A stretch of DNA of 64,000 bases. Origin: DASXMT01 sp963781305. GTDB taxonomy: Bacteria; Actinomycetota; Acidimicrobiia; Acidimicrobiales; RAAP-2. The translations under genes were made by a program, and so were the position numbers. The notes under the pieces are model-generated. The model was not told where the DNA came from, did no database searches, and was given only the letters and a program-made list of their open reading frames with translations. The stretch is from the NCBI GenBank assembly GCA_963781305.1, contig CAWAFL010000011.1:434001-498000 (forward strand), given 5' to 3'. Positions 17,306 through 25,789 of the stretch are shown here, in pieces; positions within the stretch are counted from its first letter, which is position 1, and the number at the start of each line of letters is the position of its first letter.

Positions 17306-17950
17306 CCGTCTCTCGGCGGTCGCGGCGTGCCCCGGCTCCGCGATGTTGGTCCGACTGCGTCGGTACTGACACCGGGCATCGATCGGTCAGGGCCACACCC
17401 TTCAGACGAGGCGCTGATCGCGGGCATGGCCGTGGGCAACGAGTGCTCCGCAGTGGCGTTCGTGCGCCGCTACCAAAAACGGGTCTACGGGTTGGCCATC
17501 GCCATGCTGGGCGATCCCGGCATCGCAGAGGACGTCGCCCAAGAAGCACTGTTGCGTGTCTGGCGGCACGCGCCGGTGTATGACGCCCGACGAGGATCGG
17601 TGACCAGCTGGGTGCTCACCATCACCCGGAGACTGACCATCGACACCATCCGCAAGCGCCGGGCCGTTCCCACCGACCCCGAATCCCTGGTGGCACGGGG
17701 CCTGGCTAAGTCCGGCAACTCGGCCGAGGACGTCGCCACCTTTGGCCACCTCGGCCCCGAGCTGCAGACGGCACTCGCCGGACTGCCGGTAGAGCAACGC
17801 CGGGCTACCGTGCTCGCCGCGTTGTACGGGCGCACCGCCTCCGAGATCAGCACCTCGGAGGCCATCCCACTGGGCACGGCCAAGACGCGCATCCGCGCCG
17901 GGCTCTCGAAACTCCGGGCCGTGCTGCGCGACGCTGAGAAGCTTTCTTGA
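17195..17950 (+). CDS. ECF sigma factor (sigma-70 family), with hydrolase-derived leader
   Basis: A 251-residue frame whose residues about 69-251 are an ECF sigma factor. Region 2 shows SDEALIAG, FVRRYQKRVYGLA, EDVAQEALLRVWRHA and SWVLTITRRLTIDTIRKRRA; region 4 shows LAGLPVEQRRATVLAALYG and IPLGTAKTRIRAGLSKLRAVL. Residues 1 to about 60 are low-complexity Arg/Gly-rich text made by reading a hydrolase fragment out of frame. ATG 17195 has a good ribosome binding site (GAGGAG); the only later in-frame ATG (17426) would cut off the conserved DEALIAG, so the fused leader is probably translated. No zinc-binding anti-sigma gene follows. Its regulon is unknown. Confidence 0.85.
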   Translation: MSTITTKDRRQGVGRRSRGDGIPRVALERGRLGWADAPSLGGRGVPRLRDVGPTASVLTPGIDRSGPHPSDEALIAGMAVGNECSAVAFVRRYQKRVYGLAIAMLGDPGIAEDVAQEALLRVWRHAPVYDARRGSVTSWVLTITRRLTIDTIRKRRAVPTDPESLVARGLAKSGNSAEDVATFGHLGPELQTALAGLPVEQRRATVLAALYGRTASEISTSEAIPLGTAKTRIRAGLSKLRAVLRDAEKLS

Positions 17951-18126
17951 CCGATGGGCACATGTCAGGCCGACGTCGTGGCCGCCATCTATCCCGACGC
18001 CGGTCACTGTGGGAGTTTCAGTACGCACATGAGTCCGTGAACGGAAACCAACACTTCCTCTCAGTGGTGTGAAACCGTTCAAAGATGGCTTCGCCGCATG
18101 GCGACCAATAGGTAAAGGAGCGACAC

Positions 18127-18303
18127 ATGGTATCGACTGTTCTGGAGCACACGGAAGTGGATGTCGTCGGTCTCAGTGGTCTCTTGGATGATTCACCGCT
18201 CGCTGACTGGGCGTGGGATGCTGCTGGGAGGTACGGGATCTCACCCGTCCATGCTCTCGAGATGATGGCCGCCGCGTTGATGCGATCGTCGCAACGTGAC
18301 TAG
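18127..18303 (+). CDS. Small 58-residue protein of unknown function
   Basis: ATG 18127 follows a near-ideal AAAGGAG (18114-18120). The frame encodes 58 residues with an acidic N-terminal half (EHTEVDVVGLSGLLDDSPLA) and an Ala/Met-rich helical tail (HALEMMAAALMRSSQRD). It stands 176 bp after the sigma gene on the same strand. I do not recognise any family. The codon use is normal for the window (G/C in most third positions in the second half), which supports a real gene, but the size gives little certainty. It could be an uncharacterised partner of the sigma factor; that is speculation from position. Confidence 0.4.
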   Translation: MVSTVLEHTEVDVVGLSGLLDDSPLADWAWDAAGRYGISPVHALEMMAAALMRSSQRD

Positions 18304-18319
18304 TCAGCGAGGATGGCTC

Positions 18320-18435
18320 GACCTGCTCCCGTCGCAGCCCATCCAGTTCGGTTTGGCTGATCTCCTGACGGCGCCGCCGGCCTTTGGCGTCGGACAGAGG
18401 ACGTTCATCAGCTCGGCGATGCGCTCTCGGTGACG
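18320..18435 (-). pseudogene. TetR-regulator remnant resembling the TetR gene at 38.4 kb
   Basis: On the minus strand the reading HRERIAELM, RPLSDAK and AGGAVRR, each in alternating frames, matches HRERIAQLMKRPLSDAKAAG of the intact TetR at 38433-39002. At DNA level 18379-18435 and 38601-38657 are nearly identical over 57 bp, apart from two one-base indels that cancel each other and about two substitutions. Only the part before the ligand-domain end is left. It shows that a close relative of that regulator once stood here. Confidence 0.65.
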
Positions 18436-18565
18436 TGATGGTTGGAGCGTCCTTCAACGGCGGGGAGGCAGAGCAACGGTCCTGGAAGCAGCCGGCGCGG
18501 TGTTCCTTGGACTCGTCGCTTCGTCACTCACCCCGATAGGCACTGCGACTTCCGTGTCGCCACGT

Positions 18566-19123
18566 TCATGTCCCGGCATTCGGTTTGCCCGACACAGTCG
18601 ATTCGTCGGAAGCACTGGCCGATCGCTCGGAAAGCTTCTCTACGAACATGCCCAGGGAATGCGAGAAGTCCGACAAGTAATTGCTGAAATCCTCCAGCTC
18701 GTTATCGTTCAAGCCGGCAGCGACCTCGTCAATCGTCACCAACCAGCTTTGGAAGGTTGCATCGAAAATAGCCTCACCCTTAGGCGTCAGGCTGACCAGA
18801 ATTGACCGGCCATCGACTGGGTGAGGCTCACGAGCGATGATGCCCTGTTGGCTGAGGATGGCAAGGTGCCGACTCACCGTTGGTATCTCCAGTTGGACCA
18901 TCTCGGCCAGGTCGCTGATGCGGACCGGTTGCGATCGATGCACGTACGGGAGAAGTCCGTAGTAGATGTCCCCGTATGAGACCCCTCCCCGACTCGCGAC
19001 ATAGCGCCCGAGGGCTTGGTTCCTGACATTGCGAACGACTACTGACATCGCCAGCTGGATTCGTGCGACTTCGGCATCGCGATCTTGTGGCACCGCCCCC
19101 CCTAGGTTGGACACCTCACCCAC
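18566..19123 (-). CDS. MarR-family transcriptional regulator (copy 1)
   Basis: A 185-residue winged-helix MarR protein beginning at GTG 19123. The DNA-binding part is RISDLAEMVQLEIPTVSRHL followed by the wing PHPVDGRSILVSLTPKGEAI, in which D-x-R is the family wing signature. It is a clear paralogue of the next gene upstream (19211-19756), sharing VARIQLA, YVHRSQPVRISDLA and GRS-x-LVSL-x-PKGEAIF. It lies downstream of the other MarR and the CoA ligase on the minus strand, likely one transcript. It could bind a CoA-thioester or aromatic acid, as many MarR proteins near catabolic genes do. Confidence 0.88.
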   Translation of the reverse strand: MGEVSNLGGAVPQDRDAEVARIQLAMSVVVRNVRNQALGRYVASRGGVSYGDIYYGLLPYVHRSQPVRISDLAEMVQLEIPTVSRHLAILSQQGIIAREPHPVDGRSILVSLTPKGEAIFDATFQSWLVTIDEVAAGLNDNELEDFSNYLSDFSHSLGMFVEKLSERSASASDESTVSGKPNAGT

Positions 19124-19210
19124 CCAAAACTACTAGCCAGGGCCCTGGCACAACCGTGGTCGATGAACGAGGGTTCCGTGAACCCGTGACAGGGATTGTG
19201 AGCGATAGCA

Positions 19211-19756
19211 CTAGAGCCTCTTCGGGGTCGAGTCATCGCCCGAGCCGTCGGCGTTTCGATTCCAAAAGTCGGCTTGTCTGGCCAGGGCCTCTTGAGAGAC
19301 CTGTTGGACCAGTGCCGCGAACGCCTTGGAGAAAACAAGCAAGTATGCGCTGAAGGCAATGACCGCACCGTCGTCCCAATCCTCCAGTACTTCGTTGAAC
19401 GTGGCCAGCCAACTCTTGGAGGTTGCGCTGAATATTGCCTCGCCTTTCGGACTGAGGCTCACGAGGGTAGAACGTCCATCTATCGGATGAGGGTCTCGGC
19501 GAATGATGCCCTGCCTGTCCAAGCCAGCCAGGCGACGGCTAACTGTTGTTGTCTCGAGCTGCATCATCTGAGCCAGATCACTGATCCGAACCGGTTGTGA
19601 GCGATATATGAACGGCAGGATACCGTCGTGAAAGTCCTCAAATGGGACTGCGGCCCGATTCGCAACGTATCGCTCGACCGTCTCACTGCGTATGTTCCGT
19701 ACGATCACGGAAACGGCAAGCTGGATGCGGGCTACGTCAGCCCTCCGGTCAGTCAT
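19211..19756 (-). CDS. MarR-family transcriptional regulator (copy 2)
   Basis: A 181-residue MarR winged-helix protein from ATG 19756. It has RISDLAQMMQLETTTVSRRL and the wing PHPIDGRSTLVSLSPKGEAI. The high similarity to its neighbour shows tandem duplication; the C-terminal dimer helices are the most divergent portion. It lies between the acyl-CoA ligase and the other MarR gene, all minus strand, 180 bp after the ligase stop. The divergent + strand transport and catabolic array starts on the other side of the ligase, so both paralogues are reasonable candidates to control it. Confidence 0.88.
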   Translation of the reverse strand: MTDRRADVARIQLAVSVIVRNIRSETVERYVANRAAVPFEDFHDGILPFIYRSQPVRISDLAQMMQLETTTVSRRLAGLDRQGIIRRDPHPIDGRSTLVSLSPKGEAIFSATSKSWLATFNEVLEDWDDGAVIAFSAYLLVFSKAFAALVQQVSQEALARQADFWNRNADGSGDDSTPKRL

Positions 19757-19936
19757 GTCGAGGATGGCTCCCCTGAGTATGCCCTGGGCGTTCCCCGGTG
19801 AGCAGGATATGACCCGTACTGGTGATGGCTCGGAATGAATGGACCATATGGTTATCCGCGTCGTAGCCAGATGCTCTGGTTGTGGGTGATGACGTTAGCC
19901 GATGTATTGGTCGAAATGCTTGAGAGCTTCTTTGAG

Positions 19937-21415
19937 CTACTGCGATTGGAGACTGCCGTCACGTTCGGCCACCAGGCTGGATCGGTTCAACTTCGTCGCC
20001 TCCGATCGAGGGATGGAGTCCACAAACTCGACGGATTTCGGCACCTTGTAGGGGCTCAGCCGTGTGCGGGCAAAGTCGATCACGTCTCGTTCTGAAAGAG
20101 GGGGCGCCGCAGCCGAACGTTGGACGATGGCATGGACCTTGCGGCCCCATTCGGCGTCCGAGAGGCCGACCACGGCGACGTCGGCGATGGCCGGGTGCTC
20201 ACTCAAAGCCGCTTCGATTTCAGCTGGGTACACGTTTACGCCACCGCTGATGATCATGTCGACCCGTCGGTCGGCAATGAACAACCAGTCCCCTTCCTCG
20301 AGCCAACCGAGGTCACCGATGGTAGTAAAACCCTCCTCGGTCACCGGGGACGCAGGAACGTCCCCGAGATACCCGTGGACGATCCCAGCCGATGGCTTCA
20401 TGTAGATCTCTCCGATCTCCCCGGGACCGAGCTCGGTACCGGCCGAGTCCAAGATCTTGATGGACGTACCGCCCCACGGCCGCCCGACGGTGCCGGGGTG
20501 GAGGAGCCACTCATCTCCTCGACAGGCAGCGGCTCCGGCGCCCTCGCTCGATCCGTAGGAGATGTAGAAACGCTCGGGACCAATGAGGTCGAACCAGCAT
20601 CGCGCCAGCCAGTGGGGTAGGACGGAGGCGCCCTGCATGACCCACTGGATGCTCGAGAGGTCTCGATCGGATATGCCCGGGATCTGTGCGATTCGCTGGA
20701 ACATCGTCGTGGCCCCGGTAAATCCCGTGACTCGGTATCGTTCGATCAGATCGACCATGCGCTCGGCCTGAAAGCGCTCCATCAATACGATCGAGTGGCC
20801 GGCCAGAAGGACCGACGCGGACAAGAACCCGTTGTTGTGGTAGATCGGTCCAGGGGTAAGGACGAGTTGGGGACTGGGCAATGGACCCCACGACTCCATC
20901 ACCGCCAAGGTGGACGGATCATCCTCGGCGAACACGGCCGGGGCCTTGCGCAGGATGACCTTTGGCGATCCCGTCGAGCCGGAGCTGCAGATTCCCGAGT
21001 GGTGAGGCGGTACGACATCGGGAAGTGGATCGGTCGACTCCGACTGGCTCTCGTCGAACAACTGGGCGTTGGTCGCGTCGAGCACCAACCGGGCTCCGAT
21101 CACCTTCCGGAGCCTCGTGAGCTCCCACTCGGGAAGGTCCCAGCGCACCGGGACGGGGACAGCGCCGACCTTCCATGCCGCGAATGTGGCAAACAGGAGC
21201 TCGGCGGAGTTCTTGAGTTCCATGGCCAGGAGGTCCCCTTGCCGGAGCCCGCGCCCGGCGAGCGACCGCGCCACCTGGGTGGATCGGTGGTCGAGTTGCG
21301 CCCACGTAATCGACGTCTCGCTGCCGCCGGCGGCGGCGAAGACGATGGCGGATACCTCGGGTGTCTTTTGGGCTACCTGATGGAGCCGCGTCCCGAAGGG
21401 GAGTTCAGTTTCCAT
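19937..21415 (-). CDS. AMP-dependent acyl-CoA synthetase/ligase
   Basis: A 492-residue ANL-superfamily enzyme beginning at ATG 21415. The phosphate loop is SSGSTGSPK (144-152), the YISYGSSEG motif (about 290) is the A5-like segment, TIGDLGWLEEGDWLFIADR is the A7/A8 hinge region, and PRSEATKLNRSSL near the end places the catalytic Lys. It activates a carboxylic acid to its CoA thioester via an acyl-adenylate. It is divergent to the oxidoreductase/ABC transporter array, separated by 283 bp with a palindrome at 21580-21594. A second, less similar ligase lies at 32.5 kb. The substrate is unknown. Confidence 0.9.
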   Translation of the reverse strand: METELPFGTRLHQVAQKTPEVSAIVFAAAGGSETSITWAQLDHRSTQVARSLAGRGLRQGDLLAMELKNSAELLFATFAAWKVGAVPVPVRWDLPEWELTRLRKVIGARLVLDATNAQLFDESQSESTDPLPDVVPPHHSGICSSGSTGSPKVILRKAPAVFAEDDPSTLAVMESWGPLPSPQLVLTPGPIYHNNGFLSASVLLAGHSIVLMERFQAERMVDLIERYRVTGFTGATTMFQRIAQIPGISDRDLSSIQWVMQGASVLPHWLARCWFDLIGPERFYISYGSSEGAGAAACRGDEWLLHPGTVGRPWGGTSIKILDSAGTELGPGEIGEIYMKPSAGIVHGYLGDVPASPVTEEGFTTIGDLGWLEEGDWLFIADRRVDMIISGGVNVYPAEIEAALSEHPAIADVAVVGLSDAEWGRKVHAIVQRSAAAPPLSERDVIDFARTRLSPYKVPKSVEFVDSIPRSEATKLNRSSLVAERDGSLQSQ

Positions 21416-21579
21416 GCTGGATCCAGTTCGTCGGGCACTGGCGTGCGGGGGATGGCTTCACGTTTCTGAACGCCGGCCTGCTGGCGCTCCGGTGGTCCTG
21501 CTCTCATCGTGTCGGCGCTTTCTCCGGTGCTCGGGACCCGACTCTTGACGAATGCGTGAAGCTAAGCATATGTTTGCAG

Positions 21580-21594
21580 TTAGTCTACAACTAA
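21580..21594. promoter_or_regulatory. Palindrome in divergent promoter region
   Basis: TTAGT-CTACA-ACTAA, perfect 5-bp arms with 5-bp spacer, in an A/T-rich island between the minus-strand ligase and the + strand catabolic array. Size and symmetry fit a MarR/TetR operator, and two MarR genes lie downstream of the ligase. Binding is inferred only. Confidence 0.4.
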
Positions 21595-21698
21595 TAAGCG
21601 TATGACCTGGTCGGGGACGAACCGCCGTCGCAATCGGTAGGTAAGGCCGCAATGAGTGTTCAGACCATGCACACATGGCGTGATGGGGAGGGGGCTTG

Positions 21699-22709
21699 AT
21701 GGCGATTGACCACGGAGCAAAGACCGGAGCGCCATTCGCTCGCGGATCGGTGTCGCTGCGGCTCTATCCGCACAACGAGTTGGACGCCGGCGGAGTCGTG
21801 AACGAGCTGTGCACGCAGGCCCGGTTGGGTCTCGATGCGGGATTCGACGGGATCATGACGAGCGAGCACCACGGGGGTGTCGGTGGCTACATTCCCAACC
21901 CCTTCCAGATGGCGTCCTTCGTTCTCGAGGACTCCGCCGTGGGTTGGACGGCGGCCTGTCCGCTGCTTCTCCCTCTTCGACCCACCGCCCTGGTCGCCGA
22001 GGAGGCGGCCTGGCTGGCCGCCCGCCACCCGGGCCGGGTGGGCCTCGGGGTGGCAGCCGGGGCCATGGAGCTGGACTTCACGGCCATGGGACTCGAACTG
22101 GCTGACGCCGTGCCCTCATTCAAGCGAGAGCTGGGATCGATCGTGGCCATGCTCCAAGGGCGCGACCTCCGGGGTCTGGACGAGGATCGGGCGCTGCAGC
22201 AATGCAAGGTGAGTCCGATACCGGTGCTGAGCGCGGCGGTATCGCTCACTGCTGCGCGCCGGGCCGCTGCCTGCGGTGCGGGGATCCTCCTGGAGGGCAT
22301 GTCGAGCGTCGAAAAGGTCTCGGCCATGTGCAAGGCGTTCGACGACGAGGGTGGTACGGGTTCCAAGGTTCTGGTTCGCCGCGTGTGGTTGGGCGAGCCG
22401 CGGAGCGAGGCCGTGGCCAATCAGCGGCGCTTCTACGAGACGAATGGACCGGCGGCTAATGCATTTCCGGAAGACCAGACCGTCGTTTCCTCGGAACCAG
22501 CCGAGCTGGCAGAGCGGATCGTGGCCATTCAGGACCAGGCCGGCGTGGACGCCATCAACCTCCGCGTCCATCTCCCGGGCCTCTCGGCGCCGGCCGTCCG
22601 AGAACAGATCGTCGCCTTGGGGACCGAGGTACTGCCGGTCATCCGCCGCCTCGCCCAAGGCTCCCTTTCCGGAGGCGGGACGACCCAGGAGCGAGGTACG
22701 GTCCGATGA
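21699..22709 (+). CDS. LLM-class oxidoreductase (copy A)
   Basis: A 336-residue luciferase-like protein. ATG 21699 is chosen (GGGGAGGGGGC upstream); the TTG just before is less likely. It has GSVSLRLYPHNE, FDGIMTSEHHGG, and GRVGLGVAAGAMELDF in the TIM-barrel positions normally binding flavin or F420. It is paralogous to the protein at 27018-27968, sharing RLYPH, S-E-x-HGG, NP-Q and PCP motifs. The two flank the ABC transporter and dehydratase genes and may act as partner subunits or on successive substrates. The stop overlaps the permease start by 4 bp (ATGA). Confidence 0.85.
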   Translation: MAIDHGAKTGAPFARGSVSLRLYPHNELDAGGVVNELCTQARLGLDAGFDGIMTSEHHGGVGGYIPNPFQMASFVLEDSAVGWTAACPLLLPLRPTALVAEEAAWLAARHPGRVGLGVAAGAMELDFTAMGLELADAVPSFKRELGSIVAMLQGRDLRGLDEDRALQQCKVSPIPVLSAAVSLTAARRAAACGAGILLEGMSSVEKVSAMCKAFDDEGGTGSKVLVRRVWLGEPRSEAVANQRRFYETNGPAANAFPEDQTVVSSEPAELAERIVAIQDQAGVDAINLRVHLPGLSAPAVREQIVALGTEVLPVIRRLAQGSLSGGGTTQERGTVR

Positions 22710-23626
22710 GGAGCACATCATCGAGTGCGGCCATGACCACCGAGACCCGCTCGCACCGAGGTGGGTCGTCGAAAGGCAGCGGGGCCCTTCAGGTCATCCG
22801 CCGAGCGCCCGGGCCGGCAGAGGCGAACCCCCGCCGGTACTACACGCGACGTCGGCGGCTCGAGCTGACCTTGGGCTGCGTGGTACCCATCTTGTTCTTG
22901 GTCCTGTGGCAAGTAGCTTCCGCCTCCAACGTCATCAATCCACAGTTCTTCCCTGCACCCCTGTCGCTGTGGAGCACCATGATCAGCATGATTCAGTCTG
23001 GTCAGCTCCAGACCAATCTGTGGGCTTCGATGGAACGGGTCCTGTTGGGATTCCCGCTGGGTGTCATCACCGGAGTCGCAGCCGGACTTGCCCTCGGCAT
23101 GTCTCGCACGATTCGGGCCGCTCTCGATCCACTTCTGGTGGCCCTCTACGTCGTTCCGAAGCTCGCTCTTCTGCCCCTGCTCCTTCTCATCTTTGGGACC
23201 GGTGACCTGCCGTTGGTCCTCTTGATCGCCATGACCGTCTTCTTTTTCATGTGGATATCGACGATGGCGGCGATTCTGTCCGTGGAAGAGGCGTACCAAG
23301 AGGCGGCTCGGTCATTTGGGGCAAACCGACGCCAACTGTTCCGCCATGTCCTGTTTCCGGCTTCACTTCCCCAAATATTCAGCGGCCTCCGACTGTCAGC
23401 GGGAACGGCGATCCTCGTCGTCGTGGGCATCGAATTCGTCGAAGGAACCAAGGGAATTGGCGTGCTGATCTGGAACTCCTGGACGCTCTTCCTGGCCAAG
23501 CCGATGTACGTGGGGATCGTCACGGTTGCCGTCGTCGGCGTCGTCTTTACCCGGATCATCGACCTTATCGGTCGGGCAGTAACGCCCTGGGCCGGGCATA
23601 AGGACGAGCCCAAAGGCTACTACTAA
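22706..23626 (+). CDS. ABC transporter permease, NitT/TauT (SsuC-like) type
   Basis: A 306-residue inner-membrane permease with about six hydrophobic segments, the first near ELTLGCVVPILFLVLWQVAS (about 52-71). The cytoplasmic EAA loop, which docks onto the ATPase, reads EAYQEAARSFGANRRQLFRH (about 194-213), followed by FPASLPQIFSGL. The long basic N-terminal tail (about 50 residues) is unusual in length. It belongs with the binding protein at 23.7 kb and ATPase at 24.9 kb. The class imports sulfonates, nitrate, and aromatic acids such as phthalate; here the context of CoA ligases and dehydratase favours an organic acid. Confidence 0.92.
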   Translation: MRSTSSSAAMTTETRSHRGGSSKGSGALQVIRRAPGPAEANPRRYYTRRRRLELTLGCVVPILFLVLWQVASASNVINPQFFPAPLSLWSTMISMIQSGQLQTNLWASMERVLLGFPLGVITGVAAGLALGMSRTIRAALDPLLVALYVVPKLALLPLLLLIFGTGDLPLVLLIAMTVFFFMWISTMAAILSVEEAYQEAARSFGANRRQLFRHVLFPASLPQIFSGLRLSAGTAILVVVGIEFVEGTKGIGVLIWNSWTLFLAKPMYVGIVTVAVVGVVFTRIIDLIGRAVTPWAGHKDEPKGYY

Positions 23627-23726
23627 AACAAAATCCGCAGCAGTACGTGGTGACAGAGGCTATCGGGGTTTGAATCTGTCTCTGATTAATGGTGTCTCAT
23701 AACGATCAACAATGAGGGGATAAGGC

Positions 23727-24863
23727 ATGAAAAAGTTTCGGGTACGGATGTGTGTGGCTGGGATAGCCGCATTGTTATCAGTGTCGGCCTTGAGCCTTCC
23801 GGCGTCTGCAGCTACAACTACTTCAAGTACCAGTTCGGTCCAGAAGCCTGGGACGCCAGCCCCGAAGCCTCTATCGACGCCGGTGACGATCAACGTGAGT
23901 GAGGGCGTGTCCGGATCGACGTTGGCCTACCTCGCCCCTCAGCTGGCCCAGTACTTCGGGGAGTTCGCCAAGGAGAACTTGACGGTGAACTTCACGAAGA
24001 CAACCGACGCCAACGCGACGGCTCTCCTCGAATCGAATCACCTGCAGGCCGCCGTCCTCGGATTCGGCGCCGGACAGTTCAATGCCCTGGCCGGTGGAGG
24101 GGATTTCCGATGGGTGTTGCCCTTTGGACGCCTCCCCGCCAACGACACCACGGGCATCTGGGCGCGCAATAGCTTGCTCTCGAAGGACGGGACATTCAAC
24201 GCCTGCAAGCTGAAGACCGGGGTGAAGAACGGCACGACCGTGTTTGACTTTGGTTCGGCCGTCGGAGCCGGCGGTCCGTTGATCACCTATTACGCTGCTC
24301 TGGTGTCGCAGTGCAAGGGCTTGACCCTTCAGGAGGCCCTGCAGAAGACGACCATCGGCACCGTGTCCGGGGCCAACCTGCTGGTCGGCCTCCAAACCGG
24401 ATCCCTCGACCTCTCGGTCCTGTACGACCCACTGGTCTCGACGCCTGGTGTCCGCGCCTACGCCAGCCCGATCCTCTTGGCCAACAAGATTCCCAACGTG
24501 GCCACCCAAGACGTCGGCGGTTGGGTACTGAGCGGCGACTTCATGAAGTCCCAGCCCAAGGTGGCAGCGGCGTTCCTGCGTGCTGTGATCCGCACGGAGA
24601 GGACCTACCTCCAGGGCGACTACCTCAAGAACCCGGCCACCGTCCAGGCCCTGGCTTCGGTGACCGGTCTCCCGGTGGCAACGGTCAAGACCTTCACGCC
24701 GGACACGTTCACCCCGGCGCTGATGGACTCGAAGGTCTACATCGCGGACCTGCAGAAGGACTGGACCGAGGTGGGCGGCCAAATCCTGAGCTACACGAAG
24801 CCGCTGACCGTCAACCAGGTGGTGAGCAACACCATCGTCAAGAAGGTGCTCGCCGAGAAGTAA
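23727..24863 (+). CDS. ABC transporter substrate-binding protein, NMT1/SsuA-like
   Basis: A 378-residue exported protein from ATG 23727 (AGGGGATAAGGC upstream). The N-terminus is a Sec signal: basic KKFRVR, hydrophobic core, then LPASAATTTS cleavage zone near residue 29; no lipobox Cys is visible. A Ser/Thr/Pro-rich spacer (30-55) precedes the binding fold, TINVSEGVSGSTLAYLAPQL onwards. Periplasmic-type proteins of this class have two lobes closing on a small anion. Residues such as LLESNHLQAAVLGFG are typical. It is encoded between permease and ATPase, overlapping the latter by TAATG. Ligand unknown. Confidence 0.9.
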   Translation: MKKFRVRMCVAGIAALLSVSALSLPASAATTTSSTSSVQKPGTPAPKPLSTPVTINVSEGVSGSTLAYLAPQLAQYFGEFAKENLTVNFTKTTDANATALLESNHLQAAVLGFGAGQFNALAGGGDFRWVLPFGRLPANDTTGIWARNSLLSKDGTFNACKLKTGVKNGTTVFDFGSAVGAGGPLITYYAALVSQCKGLTLQEALQKTTIGTVSGANLLVGLQTGSLDLSVLYDPLVSTPGVRAYASPILLANKIPNVATQDVGGWVLSGDFMKSQPKVAAAFLRAVIRTERTYLQGDYLKNPATVQALASVTGLPVATVKTFTPDTFTPALMDSKVYIADLQKDWTEVGGQILSYTKPLTVNQVVSNTIVKKVLAEK

Positions 24864-25786
24864 TGGACGATCCCGTACCTACGATCGGAGCAGGCCTTGC
24901 CGTCAACGGGAATGCCGGGCGACATGGACATCGGACCGTGCCGGCGTCGGAAGTGGGCGGCGCGATGGTGCCCGCAGCGGCCGAAGGCGAAGCGATCCGG
25001 GAGGTGACGTCTCAATTGGTCGATCCCGGGGACGCAAAGATCGCAGTGAGGCAGGTCGAGCGGGTGTTTGCCACCAAGCGCGATCGGGTCCAGGCCCTTG
25101 GCCCCATGGACCTCGACGTGGGCGATGGTGAGTTCGTCTGTCTGGTCGGCCCGTCGGGCTGCGGGAAATCGACGCTGCTCCGGATCGTGGCCGGCCTGGT
25201 CAACCCGACCGCGGGCGAGGTCCAGATCTCTCCCGGAGGGACCGGGAAGGTCCCGGTGGCCATGGTGTTCCAGGACTACAGCATCTATCCCTGGAAATCG
25301 GTGCTGGCCAATGTGCGATTCGGCCTGGACCTGGCTCACGTCCCCAGGAAAGAGGCAACGGCATCGGCCATGAAGTGGATCGACAAACTTGGCCTCACCG
25401 ATTTCGCTGACGCATTCCCCAATACGCTGTCGGGGGGAATGCGCCAGCGGGTCTCCATTGCTCGAGCCCTGGCCGTGGAACCTGAAGTGCTGCTGATGGA
25501 CGAACCGTTTGCCGCGCTGGATGCGATGCTCAGGATGGTTCTTCAAGACGAGCTTCTCGACCTCTGGCAGTCCGATAGGCGGACGGTGCTCTTCGTCACG
25601 CACTCCTTGGAGGAGGCAATCCTGCTAGGCGATCGGGTTGTCGTCATGTCGGCGCGCCCGGGCCGAATATTGGCCGATTTCAAGATTCCGTTCGACCGCC
25701 CCCGACGTCCCGAGTTGCGCGCCGATCCTGGCTTCACCGCCCTTCAGGGTCGTCTGTGGGAGGAGTTGAGTGGCGAGGTTTCCTGA
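24863..25786 (+). CDS. ABC transporter ATP-binding protein, NitT/TauT type
   Basis: A 307-residue ATPase from ATG 24863, overlapping the binding-protein stop by one base (TAATG). An unusual N-terminal stretch of about 60 residues precedes the domain. Walker A GPSGCGKST, Q-loop VFQDYSIYPWKS, signature LSGGMRQRVSIARAL, Walker B VLLMDEPFAALD, and H-loop VTHSLEEA are complete. Two copies would pair with the permease to energise import. It follows the standard SsuB/TauB order of motifs. The frame is open further upstream in a shadow of the binding-protein gene, but the coupled ATG is the sensible start. Confidence 0.95.
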   Translation: MDDPVPTIGAGLAVNGNAGRHGHRTVPASEVGGAMVPAAAEGEAIREVTSQLVDPGDAKIAVRQVERVFATKRDRVQALGPMDLDVGDGEFVCLVGPSGCGKSTLLRIVAGLVNPTAGEVQISPGGTGKVPVAMVFQDYSIYPWKSVLANVRFGLDLAHVPRKEATASAMKWIDKLGLTDFADAFPNTLSGGMRQRVSIARALAVEPEVLLMDEPFAALDAMLRMVLQDELLDLWQSDRRTVLFVTHSLEEAILLGDRVVVMSARPGRILADFKIPFDRPRRPELRADPGFTALQGRLWEELSGEVS

Positions 25787-25789
25787 TTG

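Noticed and set aside
18043..18076. GGAAAC at 18043 as -35 box of an ECF-type promoter for the 58-residue ORF
   Set aside because: The -10 part is not convincing, and GGAAAC alone is too common to claim.
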